NCBI GenBank assembly: GCA_030844895.1
Contig: CM061233.1
Coordinates: forward strand, 61,157,468 to 61,221,467
DNA length: 64,000 nucleotides
Source: Ambrosia x helenae
Lineage: Eukaryota > Streptophyta > Magnoliopsida > Asterales > Asteraceae
Direction: 5' to 3'
The position numbers and the translations under genes were made by a program. Positions 32,975 to 43,553 of the stretch are shown in pieces. Numbering within the stretch: position 1 is the first letter of the stretch; the number at the start of each line of letters is the position of its first letter. The notes under the pieces were generated by a model. It ran no database searches and had not been told where the DNA came from. It was given only the letters and a program-made list of their open reading frames with translations.

Positions 32975-34001
32975 AACCAATTTTGGATGAAAGTTAAACG
33001 GAAATGTAGAAGAAATAGTAATAATAACACTAATAAAAATACCTAAAACTAAAATATTGTAAAAATAAAAAATGCTTTAGTTTTCCCAACGCCAATCGGT
33101 TCTAGGAGGTTTGGTTTATTTTTGGCCATCTTGGTTGCTAGAACTTGTCGATTTGGTCAAATAACTTAAAGAACCCAAACTTGTTTTCAATCCGAACTGG
33201 TTTGAGGGAAAAAATGGGGTTATCTCTAGGCTAATTTAATGTAATTGACACTTTTTGAATATTTCTTTTCTCTATTTTGTTGTCAAAAGTTAAAATATAA
33301 GTTTCTTAAAAAACACTTCAATATTCATTTAGCCTCAACAATTTCATTTATTCGGAAACACGAATAGAAAACTTGAACCAATATGAATATCCAGTAATAA
33401 TTGCAACGAACTAATCTCCTCCCGTACCTTCAAATTATATTCTGTGCAATTGTATTTTTTATATAATGTTCCTAATTATAAGTAATACAATGCTTTTTAA
33501 GCCTGTAGGTACAAAATGAAGTATAATCTATAGTTGGATTTAGTCAACAAATTATAGTTTTTAAATATTTGATAAACAGTTAAATAACTTAATATTATTA
33601 CATATCATATTAAATTTGTTATTTTAATTTAAAGAAATATAATGCATTTGATAAAATGTTAAATAATTACTCTTATTACATATAATTAATAATGTTATTT
33701 TAATGTAAAGAATATAATATTTTTAATTTTATGTAATGGACACTTTTCGAACCTTTTTTTCTCTATTTTATTGTTAAAGAAGTTGAAATATAAGTTTCTT
33801 AAAAAATACTTCAATATCATTAATGTAATGGACATTTCTTTTGTTGTCAAAGAAGTTGAAATACAAGTTTCCTAAAGAAACACGTCAATATCCATTTAGT
33901 CTCAACAATTTCATTTATTCGGAAGCATGAATAGAAAACTTGAACCAATATGAATATCCAAAATAATTGCAACAGGTTCATCTATTCACGTACCTTCAAA
34001 T
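32975..34001. other. AT-rich DNA with a local direct duplication
   Basis: About 33270-33440 and 33770-34001 are diverged direct copies; both run from AAATATAAGTTTCTTAAAAAA through CTCAACAATTTCATTTATTCGG to ACCTTCAAAT. The second copy contains an extra inner duplication around AAGAAGTTGAAATA. The solo LTR at 34002 sits exactly at the end of the second copy. No coding is seen. Confidence 0.65.
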
Positions 34002-35463
34002 TGTGACAACCTGCACCCTTCACTTTTCATAAATGTGCATAATTGGTTTCTCAACTATTTCTAAATTTTCATTTTTAACCCTCGTATTTTAATAGGACCA
34101 AAATTTACAATTTAATAAAACTTATAATTTTTATAAGTAAAAGTATGCACGTTTTATACTCACATCTACACCCGAGCACGTATGTTTCAGACCTTGATAC
34201 TCAAAGCCCTTAATTTTCGGTCCTAAAACAACTTAGAAACAGAAGGAAACAAGTCTATAACTTAAAATTGATTAAATTAGAAAAATTATTTTTTTTTAGC
34301 CATCGCAGTCCGCTAAGACAGTCAAACAGTCAAAGTCCCAGTCAAAAGTCCTAGTCAAAGTCTCAGTCAAAATCCTAGTTAAAGTCCTAGTCAAATAGTC
34401 AATTCATCTTAAAACCTTACTTTATTGTGTTGACCAATTTTAAAGCCTAATTGAATCCAAAACTAGTATAAAAACCCACCTATGACCCATTACACTTTGC
34501 ACTTCTAAATCGATTGTTTCAATTCGATTAAACTCTCCCTCATACCTTTCTTCTAGAGTATATTACTTCTACATTTGAAGCTTTGATTATAAGCTCTTGT
34601 AATTGGCGAATTGAAAGCTTGATATTTTTCCTATTCGGTTTCTTTTCTTCTAAATTGGACTAGTTTCGTTGTTGAATCTTTGGATTGCTCGCATTTTCAC
34701 GCTCGCTTAGTCATCTAGTCATTTGGCGAAAGTGAGTATTTCCTATCCCCTTTTTGCTTTTATTCATTTTGGGGTGTTACATATACACTTATACAAATTA
34801 CAAATACAAGTTCACATTTTTACAATACAATTCTAATACTATGTGCATTTGTTTACAAACGTGCTTTATGCTTAGACATTACATGTAGAATACATTTGTA
34901 CATAGTGAAATCATTAACATTGTACAAGCCGACCTTAACATTGGATAGCGCTATTGGATTGACAACCCGCCTAGGTTGATTCTCCCCCTTTTTCATCGGA
35001 GAATCCATGGTCATTGTTAAGTTATTATCAAATTATTTGGATAAGTACACCGCCGTTCATTTAGTACATTTATATAGTCACAGGATTGATTTCGCTCATT
35101 TGTATGATACATAGTTTACATAAATGCACTATAGCTTGCACTTGAATTGTATAACATTTTTCCAACTTACTATATATATTAAAACTAGGAATACTCACCA
35201 ACATTTCATATGTTGACAAAACTTATTTTGTACATGTTTCAGGTGCAGTTTGATCTTAGTTCCATAGCATTGGATTTTAGTGCTTGCTTTTAATAATTTA
35301 TTTCAAATTTCATGTTTTGTTTAGACTTTAGTATTTTTCCCATTTCATCCATGTAAGACAATTTAAATTATTCAATAATATATTACATTTTAGTACCATG
35401 TGCTTTTGAACAATCGTCACTACGTGACACCTCGATGATTCCGCCATCGGTTGGGGTGTTACA
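34002..35463 (+). repeat. Solo gypsy LTR (related to the Gypsy-3 LTR)
   Basis: It starts TGTGACAACCTGCACCC and ends GGTTGGGGTGTTACA. From about 34734 on it is nearly the same as 838-1570. No PBS or polypurine tract lies on either side, and non-element sequence resumes at once, so it is a solo LTR formed by LTR-LTR recombination. Short iterations of AGTCAAAGTCCTAGTCAAA occur at 34318-34400. A clean 5-bp target duplication is not visible. Confidence 0.75.
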
Positions 35464-35673
35464 ATATTATATACAATGGTATTATTTTATATAATGTTCC
35501 TAATATACGTTAGAAATAGATAACATTAAATCTGTTTATTTGCTCATTAGTTATATAATAACATAACATTGTTATAATTATATATGTATCTTTACTTAGT
35601 TTTTTTTTTTTTTTAATAAGTACAAAAATTATTGTTGAGAAAATGCATTTAATTCATTTCGGGTAAAGAACAC

Positions 35674-36340
35674 ATGGTTTATCGTTTAAAGAAGGCATTG
35701 TATGGGTTACAACAAGCTCCAAGAGTTTGGAATAAGAAGTTGGATGCGACGTTGAAGTCGTACGGTTTTATTAAGTGTGCATGTGAACCGGCGCTTTATA
35801 AAAGAGTTGCTAAAGGCGAGCTAACCATAGTTAGTATTTATGTTGACGACTTGATCGTGACGGGTTCAAGTCTTGTGGAAATTAACCAATTCAAGGAGCA
35901 AATGAAGAGCAAGTTTAGTATGCAAGATCTTGGTTTACTTATTATTTGGGTCTCGAAGTATCACAAGAGCATGATCGGATCACTTTGAAACAAGCTTCGT
36001 ATGCAAAGAAGATTCTAAAACTTGGTGGAATGTCAGATTATAATTCTACTCGTTATCCTATGGAGCATCTGTTATATCTAGGTCGAGATGAAGGTGGCGA
36101 AGAAATTAATGTGACCGATTATCGAGAATTAATCGGTAACTTACGGTATTTAACATACACAAGACCCGACATTAGCTTCGCGGTTAGTTTAGATAGCCGA
36201 TTCATGCAAGGGCCGAAATTATCACACTTAAAATGCGGTAAAACATATTTTGCATTATATACGAGGAACCGTTGATTACGGTCTGAGTTATGAAAGAGTG
36301 GTAAGATGGAACTAAGAGGCTATATATTGTGATAGTTCTT
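35674..36340 (+). pseudogene. Copia reverse transcriptase / RNase H fragment
   Basis: LKKALYGLQQAPRVWNKKLD, SIYVDDLIVTGSS (catalytic YVDD) and FSMQDLG are followed, after a frame change near 35945, by GLEVSQEHDRITLKQASYAK and LIGNLRYLTYTRPDISFAV. A second shift near 36230 precedes a relic of YIRGTVDYGLSY. There are no LTRs or other domains. It is a 0.65-kb scrap of a Copia element of a different lineage from the one at 5876. Confidence 0.9.
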
Positions 36341-36838
36341 ACGCAACGTACCACCCTCTCATTTATTTTTACTAAACATACCCTCTCCTTTAAGTTTCAC
36401 ATTAATACAATTCAAACTTTTTTATTTTTATATTGCCAATTTTTAATATTTTGTTATCAACTTTACAGAAATTTTTTTTTTTATGTTTTATTGATATTTT
36501 TTTAAAAAAATATTTTATTATTTTAAAACTGTTTCTTTTAAATTTCCTAACTACGTTTTTTTGCCTTATTTTGATATTTTTGAATGAAATGCGTAGATTT
36601 CTTGTTCGGTAAGTTCCGACTCGCATAGGTGTAAATTTTAGTATTCAAGAAGACGTGGCTCATGCTAGTTAGAAACCAATTCTTGACATATGATCAAATA
36701 CGTTCAAACTGTTTACAAAGATTAATATAGTTGATAATGAATCATAATTTGTTTGAAACGAAACGAAAGATATTCTTTGGCATATTCTTTTCCAGCTGAA
36801 TAACGTGTGGTCTTACAACCCCGCCTTGTGGTCATTGA
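36341..36838. other. AT-rich non-coding DNA downstream of the cysteine synthase gene
   Basis: It has long A/T stretches and no gene or repeat I can name. It lies 3' of the minus-strand cysteine-synthase gene and presumably includes its 3' UTR and polyadenylation region. Confidence 0.4.
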
Positions 36839-38878
36839 TCACTCGATTGGCAAGTTTTCTACTTCATTCCTCACAGAATCAAACAGCACCGTTGATAGAT
36901 AACGCTCCCCGAAGCTTGGAAAAAGAACCTGGTACATTGTTTGAAAACAGTACGTGTTACAAACCAATAGAAGGATATGTTAATCAGAATATTGAACATG
37001 AAAAGTGAATCCAATTAGCTACAATGATATCTTGTTTTGATGAGTCTTAAAAACTGTAAGTTGAGTGAGACTAAGATCATCTTACAACAATGAGCTTTCC
37101 TTCATATTCTGGTCGTTTTGCAATTTTAATGACGGCAGCAGCAGCCGCCCCTGATGATATCCCCACCTACATACGTCACATGTAGCCAACAGATCAAAAC
37201 ATCTGGTGAAAATGGATATGTAAGTTTCTTTATGAAAGATGATCATACCAACAAACCTTCTTTCAATGCAAGAAGCTTGGCAGTTTCAATGGCTTCTTCA
37301 CTAGTTATCTGAAGAGGTTTAAACAAAGACATTAACCATTATAATAAATCGTCGTGCGGGCATAACTATAATCAGTGGCGGATCTAGAAATGAATTTCAG
37401 TAGTAATGTTTTTCATTTTTTTTTCATTTTAGTAGCAACGTTTTCCAAATTTTGTTAAAAAAAATAATAATAAAAAACCAAATTTTCCACTACGCGCGAA
37501 GTTGAGCAACAACGGACGCAACACCTAGTTATACACTAGGTCCGCCCCGGACTATAATCCACTATTTATCGTTTATACAAAAAAAATGCAGCTTGAATGC
37601 TTGATGCTTGATGCTCACCATTATAACTTCATCAAGAATGCTGACATCCAAAACATCAGGAATAATACCATTACCAATTCCTTGAATCATATGAGGTCCT
37701 TTATCGTCCAATACAAATTAAGCATACAATCATTGGTTAAATACTTAAATATAGGAAATTAACACATATTCAATAAGTATTTTACCAGGATTTCCTCCAT
37801 TTAGAACAGCACTTTCACTCGGCTCAACACCGTAGATCTAAACTCAAATTATGTGAAACGATAACCAAACTTAATTAGCTCAACAAAAACCCTTTTAGAA
37901 AACTTTTGTATTTTGAAATCAAGAACAAAGTCACCTTAATGTCTGCATTTTTCGCCTTAAGAAACTTTCCCACACCTGTCACAGTGCCGCCTGTCCCTAT
38001 CCCAGAAACGAAAGCATCAACTTTTCCTTCAGACGCCTTCCATATCTCTGGTCCAGTAGTTTCATAATGAATCTACATGGTTACAATTATAGACATTAAC
38101 ACTTCATAATTCCCATAATCTTTTTATTTTAATAACATAACAAAAAAATACCTTTGGGTTTGCGGGATTTTCCAACTGGTTAAGGAAATAACTATTTGGC
38201 GTTTTTTCTAGTATTTCGTCGATTTTTTGAAAAATTCCTTCAATGCCCTTGGAAACGTCTATTATACGCAATTCTGCCCCGAAAGATCGCATAACAATCC
38301 TTCTTTCCATGCTAGATGTTGATGGCATAACTATTATAAGTCTGTAACCTTTCATTGCTGCAATGAAGGCCAATCCAATTCCAGTATTGCCACTTGTGCC
38401 CTCAACAAGCACCGTCTTCATTAAACGTTTTAGTTAATGATAATGCACAGAAATTATGTTGTATATATTAAAAGCAAATTATCTAACCTTCCCAGGAGTA
38501 ATAAGACCCTTATCTTCTGCATCTTTAATCATGCTTAATGCAAGCCTATTTGTTCAAATTCAGAACAATAAATAAAAATAGAAAGAAAGAACATACAAAT
38601 AGTTGGAATGAATTAACACAAAGCAAGAAAATTCACCTATCTTTTACACTGGAGCAGGGTTCCATAGCTTCCAACTTCACTGCAATACGTGCACCACAAC
38701 CATCTACAATATTTTTAAGATAAACCATAGGTGTATTTCCTATCAACTGCACATCATGAGGGATAAAACGAAATAATATTTAATAAATTTAAATTAACAG
38801 GAAATTAATGTGTTCAAGATTCTTGACAAATGGATTTACTTCGGTAACGTCTTCTGCTATTCCAACGTTGGATCCCAT
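36839..38878 (-). CDS. Cysteine synthase-like protein (O-acetylserine (thiol) lyase family)
   Basis: Ten exons with GT-AG borders and perfect phase give 323 residues: 38840-38878, 38637-38746, 38488-38545, 38152-38415, 37935-38072, 37786-37837, 37619-37698, 37249-37308, 37086-37166 and 36839-36928 (stop 36839-36841). The length equals cytosolic family members, and there is no transit peptide. Motifs are LIGNTPMVYL, EPCSSVKDR (PLP lysine), TSGNTGIGLAF (substrate loop), NPANPKIHYETTGPEIW, GIGTGGTVTG (phosphate loop), VGISSGAAAAA and LFPSFGERYL. The family makes cysteine from O-acetylserine and sulfide using PLP; a sister group is beta-cyanoalanine synthase. Oddities are EGTSGNTG instead of EPTSGNTG and RLALSMI where the synthase usually has RIGYSMI. 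It is an intact but diverged paralogue; the exact activity is uncertain. A hAT MITE sits in the intron between exons 7 and 8. Confidence 0.9.
37373..37550. mobile_element. hAT-type MITE, 178 bp, in a cysteine synthase intron
   Basis: The ends CAGTGGCGGATCTAG and CTAGGTCCGCCCCGG are imperfect inverted repeats. ACTATAAT flanks both sides (37365-37372 and 37551-37558), an 8-bp hAT target duplication. The termini resemble those of the element at 39824. Confidence 0.85.
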
Positions 38879-39242
38879 GTTTCTTTAAGGTTACTAAATG
38901 ATGATTAAAGGGAAGATCTTAGCTCCTGTATCAAACTTCAAATATAGTAAATATGATCTTCCTTCCCATCTTCTTTTCTTCTTTATATTACATTTAACAT
39001 ATAAAAATTTCATTTTGTTTTGTGTGAAGCGAAGCAAAATGGAATTTGAATTTATGGACCCACAAAGTGAAAACAAATTCTTGTATATGCAAAATTGACC
39101 GGCAATAATACTGTTACAGTCGTAATTTAACTAATAATTAATCTCATCAATGCTACATGTGTTCTATAGAAGTAGTAATGTTTTTTTTGTACTTTAAAAG
39201 TAAAAAAAAAACTAGTGTTTTCATACTTTAAATCAATGCTAA
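38879..39242. other. Upstream region of the cysteine synthase gene
   Basis: This holds the 5' flank of the minus-strand gene. No convincing TATA box is picked out and no other gene is seen. Two overlapping short open frames here (38894-39098) look like chance. Confidence 0.4.
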
Positions 39243-39602
39243 GACATGTAGTGTGGGGCTTTATATATAAAGCCCGCCTTTCTGATTGGTTTACGTGACA
39301 GCTGAGTCAGCATGGAGAGATAAAGTGAAAAAAGGGTGTAATGGTGAGGCTTTATTTATATAGCCCCTATTAATATTTTATTATATTTTTTAAATTAAAT
39401 AAAATAATAAAATTATAATAAAGAGAGAGAGAGAGAGAGAGAGAGAGTATGAGGTGGAATGATATGATTGGAGGGGGAGTTTTGTATCCGACGCTATTTG
39501 TATCGCGCCAAAACCAATTTTCCAAAAATAAAACCCCCCGTTTTGATGTTTGGGGCTTTATTTTCTAAAATAGCGCCCCTTTATATTACCACTACGAGGG
39601 TC
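39243..39602. mobile_element. Probable Tourist-like MITE, 360 bp
   Basis: TAA flanks both ends (39240-39242 and 39603-39605). The termini GACATGTAGTG and CACTACGAGGGTC are imperfect inverted repeats, and TGGGGCTTTATAT-like sequence recurs near both ends in opposite orientation. A GA microsatellite lies at about 39422-39447. The terminal repeats are weak, so the class is tentative. Confidence 0.5.
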
Positions 39603-39751
39603 TAACATCTCTTTAGTATGTTGCATCTTTTACTTATTTCTGACATTCACTTTCCTTGTAATAATATATATCATTAAAACTAGCAATTTTGAATCTAAAT
39701 AACTATCTGTTTGACCACAATAATCAATAGTCAAAGTGTGTTATTTTTTTT

Positions 39752-40870
39752 AATTGAATTTTAATAACTTAAACTATTCGAAATTGCTGTTGGCACCCCA
39801 AACAAAAATTTTGGCCATATATACAGGGGCGGATGTATTATATAACGAGGGGTGCCATCCGCTACCCCTCAACTTTTCCTGCGTAGGGTAAATTTTTTAC
39901 GTATTTTATGTTTTTTGTATTATGTTACCCCTGAAAATTATCTAACGTTACCTCTCAATTTTTTTTAAAACCCAACACACTCTCAAAGTTTTTAATATAA
40001 GCCTAACATAAAAATAGATAGAAACTTATAAGCTATAACCCAGTCCATTTGTAATTTATTAATTACATTACATAAACCCATTGACAATGGTTAAAGTATT
40101 GAATAGGAGTGCAAACGAGCCGAACAACTCGCAAGCTAGTCGAGATCAACATAATAAAAAGTTGGAAATGAGTCGAGCCTTATTGAGCCCGAGCCAAGCT
40201 TGAGCCTACAACAAAGCTCGTTTATTTTTCGAGCCCGAGCACAAGCCTGGCATGTGAAGCTCGCCAGGCTCATAATATTAGTTATCACTCTAATCGGATA
40301 GACGACATAAGAAGATTATATCTTGTTAAAAAGCTTTTTCAACCACGAGCTCATCAATTTAAATGGACACATTATCCTAATGGCCGGTGAAGTGTTGATG
40401 TAAAATGTTTTGATAAATAAGTGGTTACAATATAGCGCTTAACAAGAAAAAATATATTCCTTATGAAAGTATGGTAAAAAAAAATTGAACATTATTTATT
40501 ATCGTGTTTTTATTTTTGTTTCATTCACATTATGTGAAAATACTTAGTAAAGTAAAAAAAATTTAAAACGTTACCCCTGAAGTTGTAGTCTAGATCCGCC
40601 ACTGCATATATAACCTGTATTATTAACCTATTGGATTCTGGCATCCAATTTGGGTTAAGTCACTAACCCAGTTAGTGTTTTGACTGACGTGGCACCCCTA
40701 ATCTGACGTGGCATGCTGATGTGGCACCCTCAAACTAACTGGGTTAGTGAATTAACCCAAATTGGGTTCCAGAATTTCATAGGTTAATAGTACAGGTTAT
40801 ATATGGCCATTTTTTTAGTTTGAGGTGTAAACGACCAATTTTGAATAGTTTAGGTTATTAAAATTCAATT
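39752..40870. mobile_element. Foldback/MULE-like element interrupted by a hAT element
   Basis: AATTGAATTTTAATAACTTA (39752) is mirrored by the sequence ending at 40870. The mirror continues on both sides of the nested hAT: GGCCATATATA with TATATATGGCC, TATTAACCTAT with ATAGGTTAATA, CCAATTTGGGTTAA with TTAACCCAAATTGG, and CACTAACCCAGTTAGT. Without the hAT it is about 330 bp. I could not fix its target duplication. Confidence 0.65.
39824..40604. mobile_element. Non-autonomous hAT element, 781 bp
   Basis: It starts CAGGGGCGGATGTA and ends TAGATCCGCCACTG, with hAT-like inverted termini. CATATATA flanks both sides (39816-39823 and 40605-40612), an exact 8-bp target duplication. There is no transposase. 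Inside, near 40120-40270, is a stretch rich in GAGCC/GCTCG words. It is inserted in the left arm of the foldback element. Confidence 0.9.
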
Positions 40871-41549
40871 CCCTCTTTTTTCTTTTCATTTTCCTCAAAA
40901 CATGAAACAATCTTATGCTTGTATGACACTACGATCAGCTGCAAAAATTAATATGATATTCAAAACTAGAGCTACTAAAAAAAGCATAAAGTCAAAATAA
41001 AGAAACATGAACTGATGCAACCCAATTAGGCCAACTATGTTAATAATTACAAAACATAGATTAAACTAAAGAAAAATAAAACTTGAGCAATAATATCACC
41101 CAAATTTCAATACAAACACTTCTTTGAAAACCAAAAAGCCATGAATGGTGTGAGTGTGACCAAACAAGGTGTTTCCATCATAAATCTAATTACCATGTGT
41201 GCAAACAAAGATGCGGAAGGTAGGAGATGAAAGCACGTGTGAAAAAAAATACAAAAACAATGACGTGTGACAATGCTCAAGTGTTACGCAGGCAACCGAC
41301 CACCTCTACAAATCACAGCATGCCAGGCAGAACTTCTTTTGTTCATAAACATTGTATTATTAATAGATAGGATAATTATGACCGTAGGATTATTTTGGGT
41401 TTTTTTTTCTTCATAAATTTTGTGTTTTAAATTATGAAAATTACTAGAGATGCAACCAGGGCCTTTACTTGAACTCACAAATTATAAATAAAGAGATAAA
41501 ATATTGTCTAATCCTGATATATGGTTATATATCAATGTTGCTTATATAT
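40871..41549. other. Non-coding DNA
   Basis: Nothing recognisable is seen apart from a short minus-strand frame at 41284-41478 that lacks family motifs. It leads into repeat A copy 2. Confidence 0.4.
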
Positions 41550-42003
41550 CATGTTCACTCAATGGATATTCGTGTTATCCTATGCCATCCTAGAAACATA
41601 GTTCACAAAATATTTGGTGGATGAGAAAGGGTGGGCGGCATAAAGTATAATGCTTTTATTATTGGTAACATACACTAACATTCGTGATAATGCTACATTT
41701 TGACATATTGTACATATCGAGGCTATGTTCGTGATAATGATACATTTTGACATATTGTACATATCGAGGCTATCTTGGGCACACAAGGGAATGCTACATT
41801 ATGTGTGCCATTGTATGGAGTCAATTTGTGATTTGTGGATGGTTGTAATTATATTGATGTAATGGTTTTTAAATTTGTTTCCAGATCATAATGCAATTTG
41901 TGAATTCAGTTTCATGACGAACCGATTTTTTATACCTTACAAGTGGTATTCTTCATCTAAAGATTATAGTAGCAAATACTTTCTAGGGAGTTATAATAAT
42001 TAA
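41550..42003 (+). repeat. Dispersed repeat A, copy 2
   Basis: This is a direct copy of 32064-32457, with an extra internal tandem duplication of about 57 bp (unit beginning TTCGTGATAATG, 41692-41770). Homology to copy 1 stops exactly at 42003, one base before the Helitron terminus, which dates the Helitron insertion after the repeat. Confidence 0.85.
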
Positions 42004-42035
42004 CTAGATAGATCCTGCACGCGCTTCGCTGCGTG
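42004..42035 (-). other. Helitron 3' terminus on the minus strand
   Basis: Read on the minus strand, a hairpin with CACGC/GCGTG arms (42018-42035) is followed about ten bases on by CTAG (42004-42007) and then T. Repeat A is broken exactly here, so the end is genuine. The rest of this Helitron should extend rightward, but Gypsy-1 sequence takes over within about 200 bp. Confidence 0.65.
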
Positions 42036-42245
42036 TTTCTGGGCATTGACTGTCACCGTATTGTTTAGGTACAACATAGCATCGCAAAACCCAATTTTGA
42101 CCACTTTCTTTGATCTTTCGTTATAGCCCTGGCCTACCTATACTCATTTAAAAAAATAATTGTGTTTTTTTTTTGTCACTAACCTTGTACTTGAAAACCT
42201 TTCGGTCATCGCATCCCCGTGTTTCCGCCTTGGCGGGGTGTGACA
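42036..42245 (+). repeat. Gypsy-1 5' LTR, 3' end
   Basis: The LTR ends CGCCTTGGCGGGGTGTGACA and is followed by the PBS. Its upstream part is missing or unrecognised, because the minus-strand Helitron end begins about 200 bp to the left. Confidence 0.65.
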
Positions 42246-42248
42246 GAT

Positions 42249-42260
42249 TGGTATCAGAGC
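42249..42260 (+). other. Gypsy-1 primer-binding site (tRNA-iMet)
   Basis: TGGTATCAGAGC lies three bases after the LTR end. Confidence 0.9.
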
Positions 42261-42458
42261 ACGAGGTTATAGCGAACTAAGATTCTTTTGAGTCAACTAT
42301 AACTTAAAGCATTTTTCGAAACGTTTTCACAAAGTGCCACGAAGTCTCGCCTTGCACCCTTCAAAACTCAAGCCGCTCCACGAAGACATACGGGTACAAT
42401 GGTTTATTTATTTATACATGTGATTATTTACATATATGTGCATGTTGTGGCAGGAAAC

Positions 42459-43307
42459 ATGGTTATCACCATAGATCTCATTTCTCCCTCTGACTCCAAG
42501 CCAAACTATCTGGTAGACGATCCACAAGAAGACGAGCTGCCACTCACACAGCCTGCACCAGTCCCCGAGTCTCCACACCATGGAGGTGGATGGATTTCCG
42601 ACACCGAGATGGATATTGACCCTCCGCCGGTCAATAGACGTACTTCGGATGATGACACCGACGACGACACTCCACCTCTAGCTGCCCCCGATACTCATCC
42701 CCCGGCTGCCCCTTCTACTACACCCCCACCGGCCATTCTAAACCCCTTTTTCCGTTTGGACACTTCGGGACGTACCGTCACCAAGTGTACGCCTCGAAAG
42801 AGGGCTCGACCCGCACTTGTCATAGCCATACCTGCTAGGGCCCCGATCGTCCCTACCGACCCTGTCCCTATTTCTGAACCTGTCCAGCCAGTTATTCCTG
42901 AGCCTGTACCCTTAGCCTTTGAGGTAGGTGAGCCTTCGAAGAGGCTCAAGAGATACTCACAGGCCCGCAAGCGGCCTTACCTACCTAGCCTCACTAGTGA
43001 CCTTGCGCACCGAGACGAGGAGGACAACCCCGAGACCATGAGCTTGGGAGGCTCATCGGGGAGACCCTTTCGCTCTGAGCGCAGTGTTATCATATCCCAT
43101 GACGTACAACTGGTGGCTTTGGAGGGCCGAGTTCGGGAGCTTGAGGGTCGATTGGCAGAGGTTGAGCAGGGGAGGCTAGCTGCCGTAGTAGAGCGATCGG
43201 AGATGGGGAGACGTGTCAAGATATTAGAGCGTAGGATGGCGGAGACGGACCGACGCATGAGTGAGGCTATCATCTCTCTTGCTGCTGCTTTCCCACTCCC
43301 TTCTTAG
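42459..43307 (+). CDS. Gypsy-1 extra ORF before gag
   Basis: ATG at 42459 (MVITIDLISPSDSKPN) follows GTTGTGGCAGGAAAC, a splice-acceptor-like context; the frame is open back to 42399 but that part reads like an intron. The 282-residue product is Pro/Asp-rich at first (TPPLAAPDTHPPAAP), then basic (CTPRKRARP). It ends in a heptad-rich coiled coil (VQLVALEGRVRELEGRLAEV, then RRMAETDRRMSEAI). It lies between the PBS and gag and is a separate frame ending in TAG. I do not know a function. Its open state, unlike pol, is notable. Confidence 0.55.
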   Translation: MVITIDLISPSDSKPNYLVDDPQEDELPLTQPAPVPESPHHGGGWISDTEMDIDPPPVNRRTSDDDTDDDTPPLAAPDTHPPAAPSTTPPPAILNPFFRLDTSGRTVTKCTPRKRARPALVIAIPARAPIVPTDPVPISEPVQPVIPEPVPLAFEVGEPSKRLKRYSQARKRPYLPSLTSDLAHRDEEDNPETMSLGGSSGRPFRSERSVIISHDVQLVALEGRVRELEGRLAEVEQGRLAAVVERSEMGRRVKILERRMAETDRRMSEAIISLAAAFPLPS

Positions 43308-43553
43308 ATTATGTTTTCATGATGATTATGCATGTGTTGGCTTATGATGTTTTGTGACTATGGATATTATGTCTTAAAACTAATTGCGGTTTAACCGCAT
43401 GTTTTGTATCAAAACTTAACTACTTTTGGGAACCATGTAACGATGTTATGATATGATGCTAGTGTATGGTTTAATTTATATGATTGGGTTGGTTATGGTA
43501 TGTTTATGTGTTTATATGCATTACTCATGTTTGTTGTGTTCTTTCTTATAGTT

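Noticed and set aside
33997..35468. Target duplication for the solo LTR
   Set aside because: The flanks CAAAT and ATATT do not match; only flank continuity with the nearby duplicate supports the borders.
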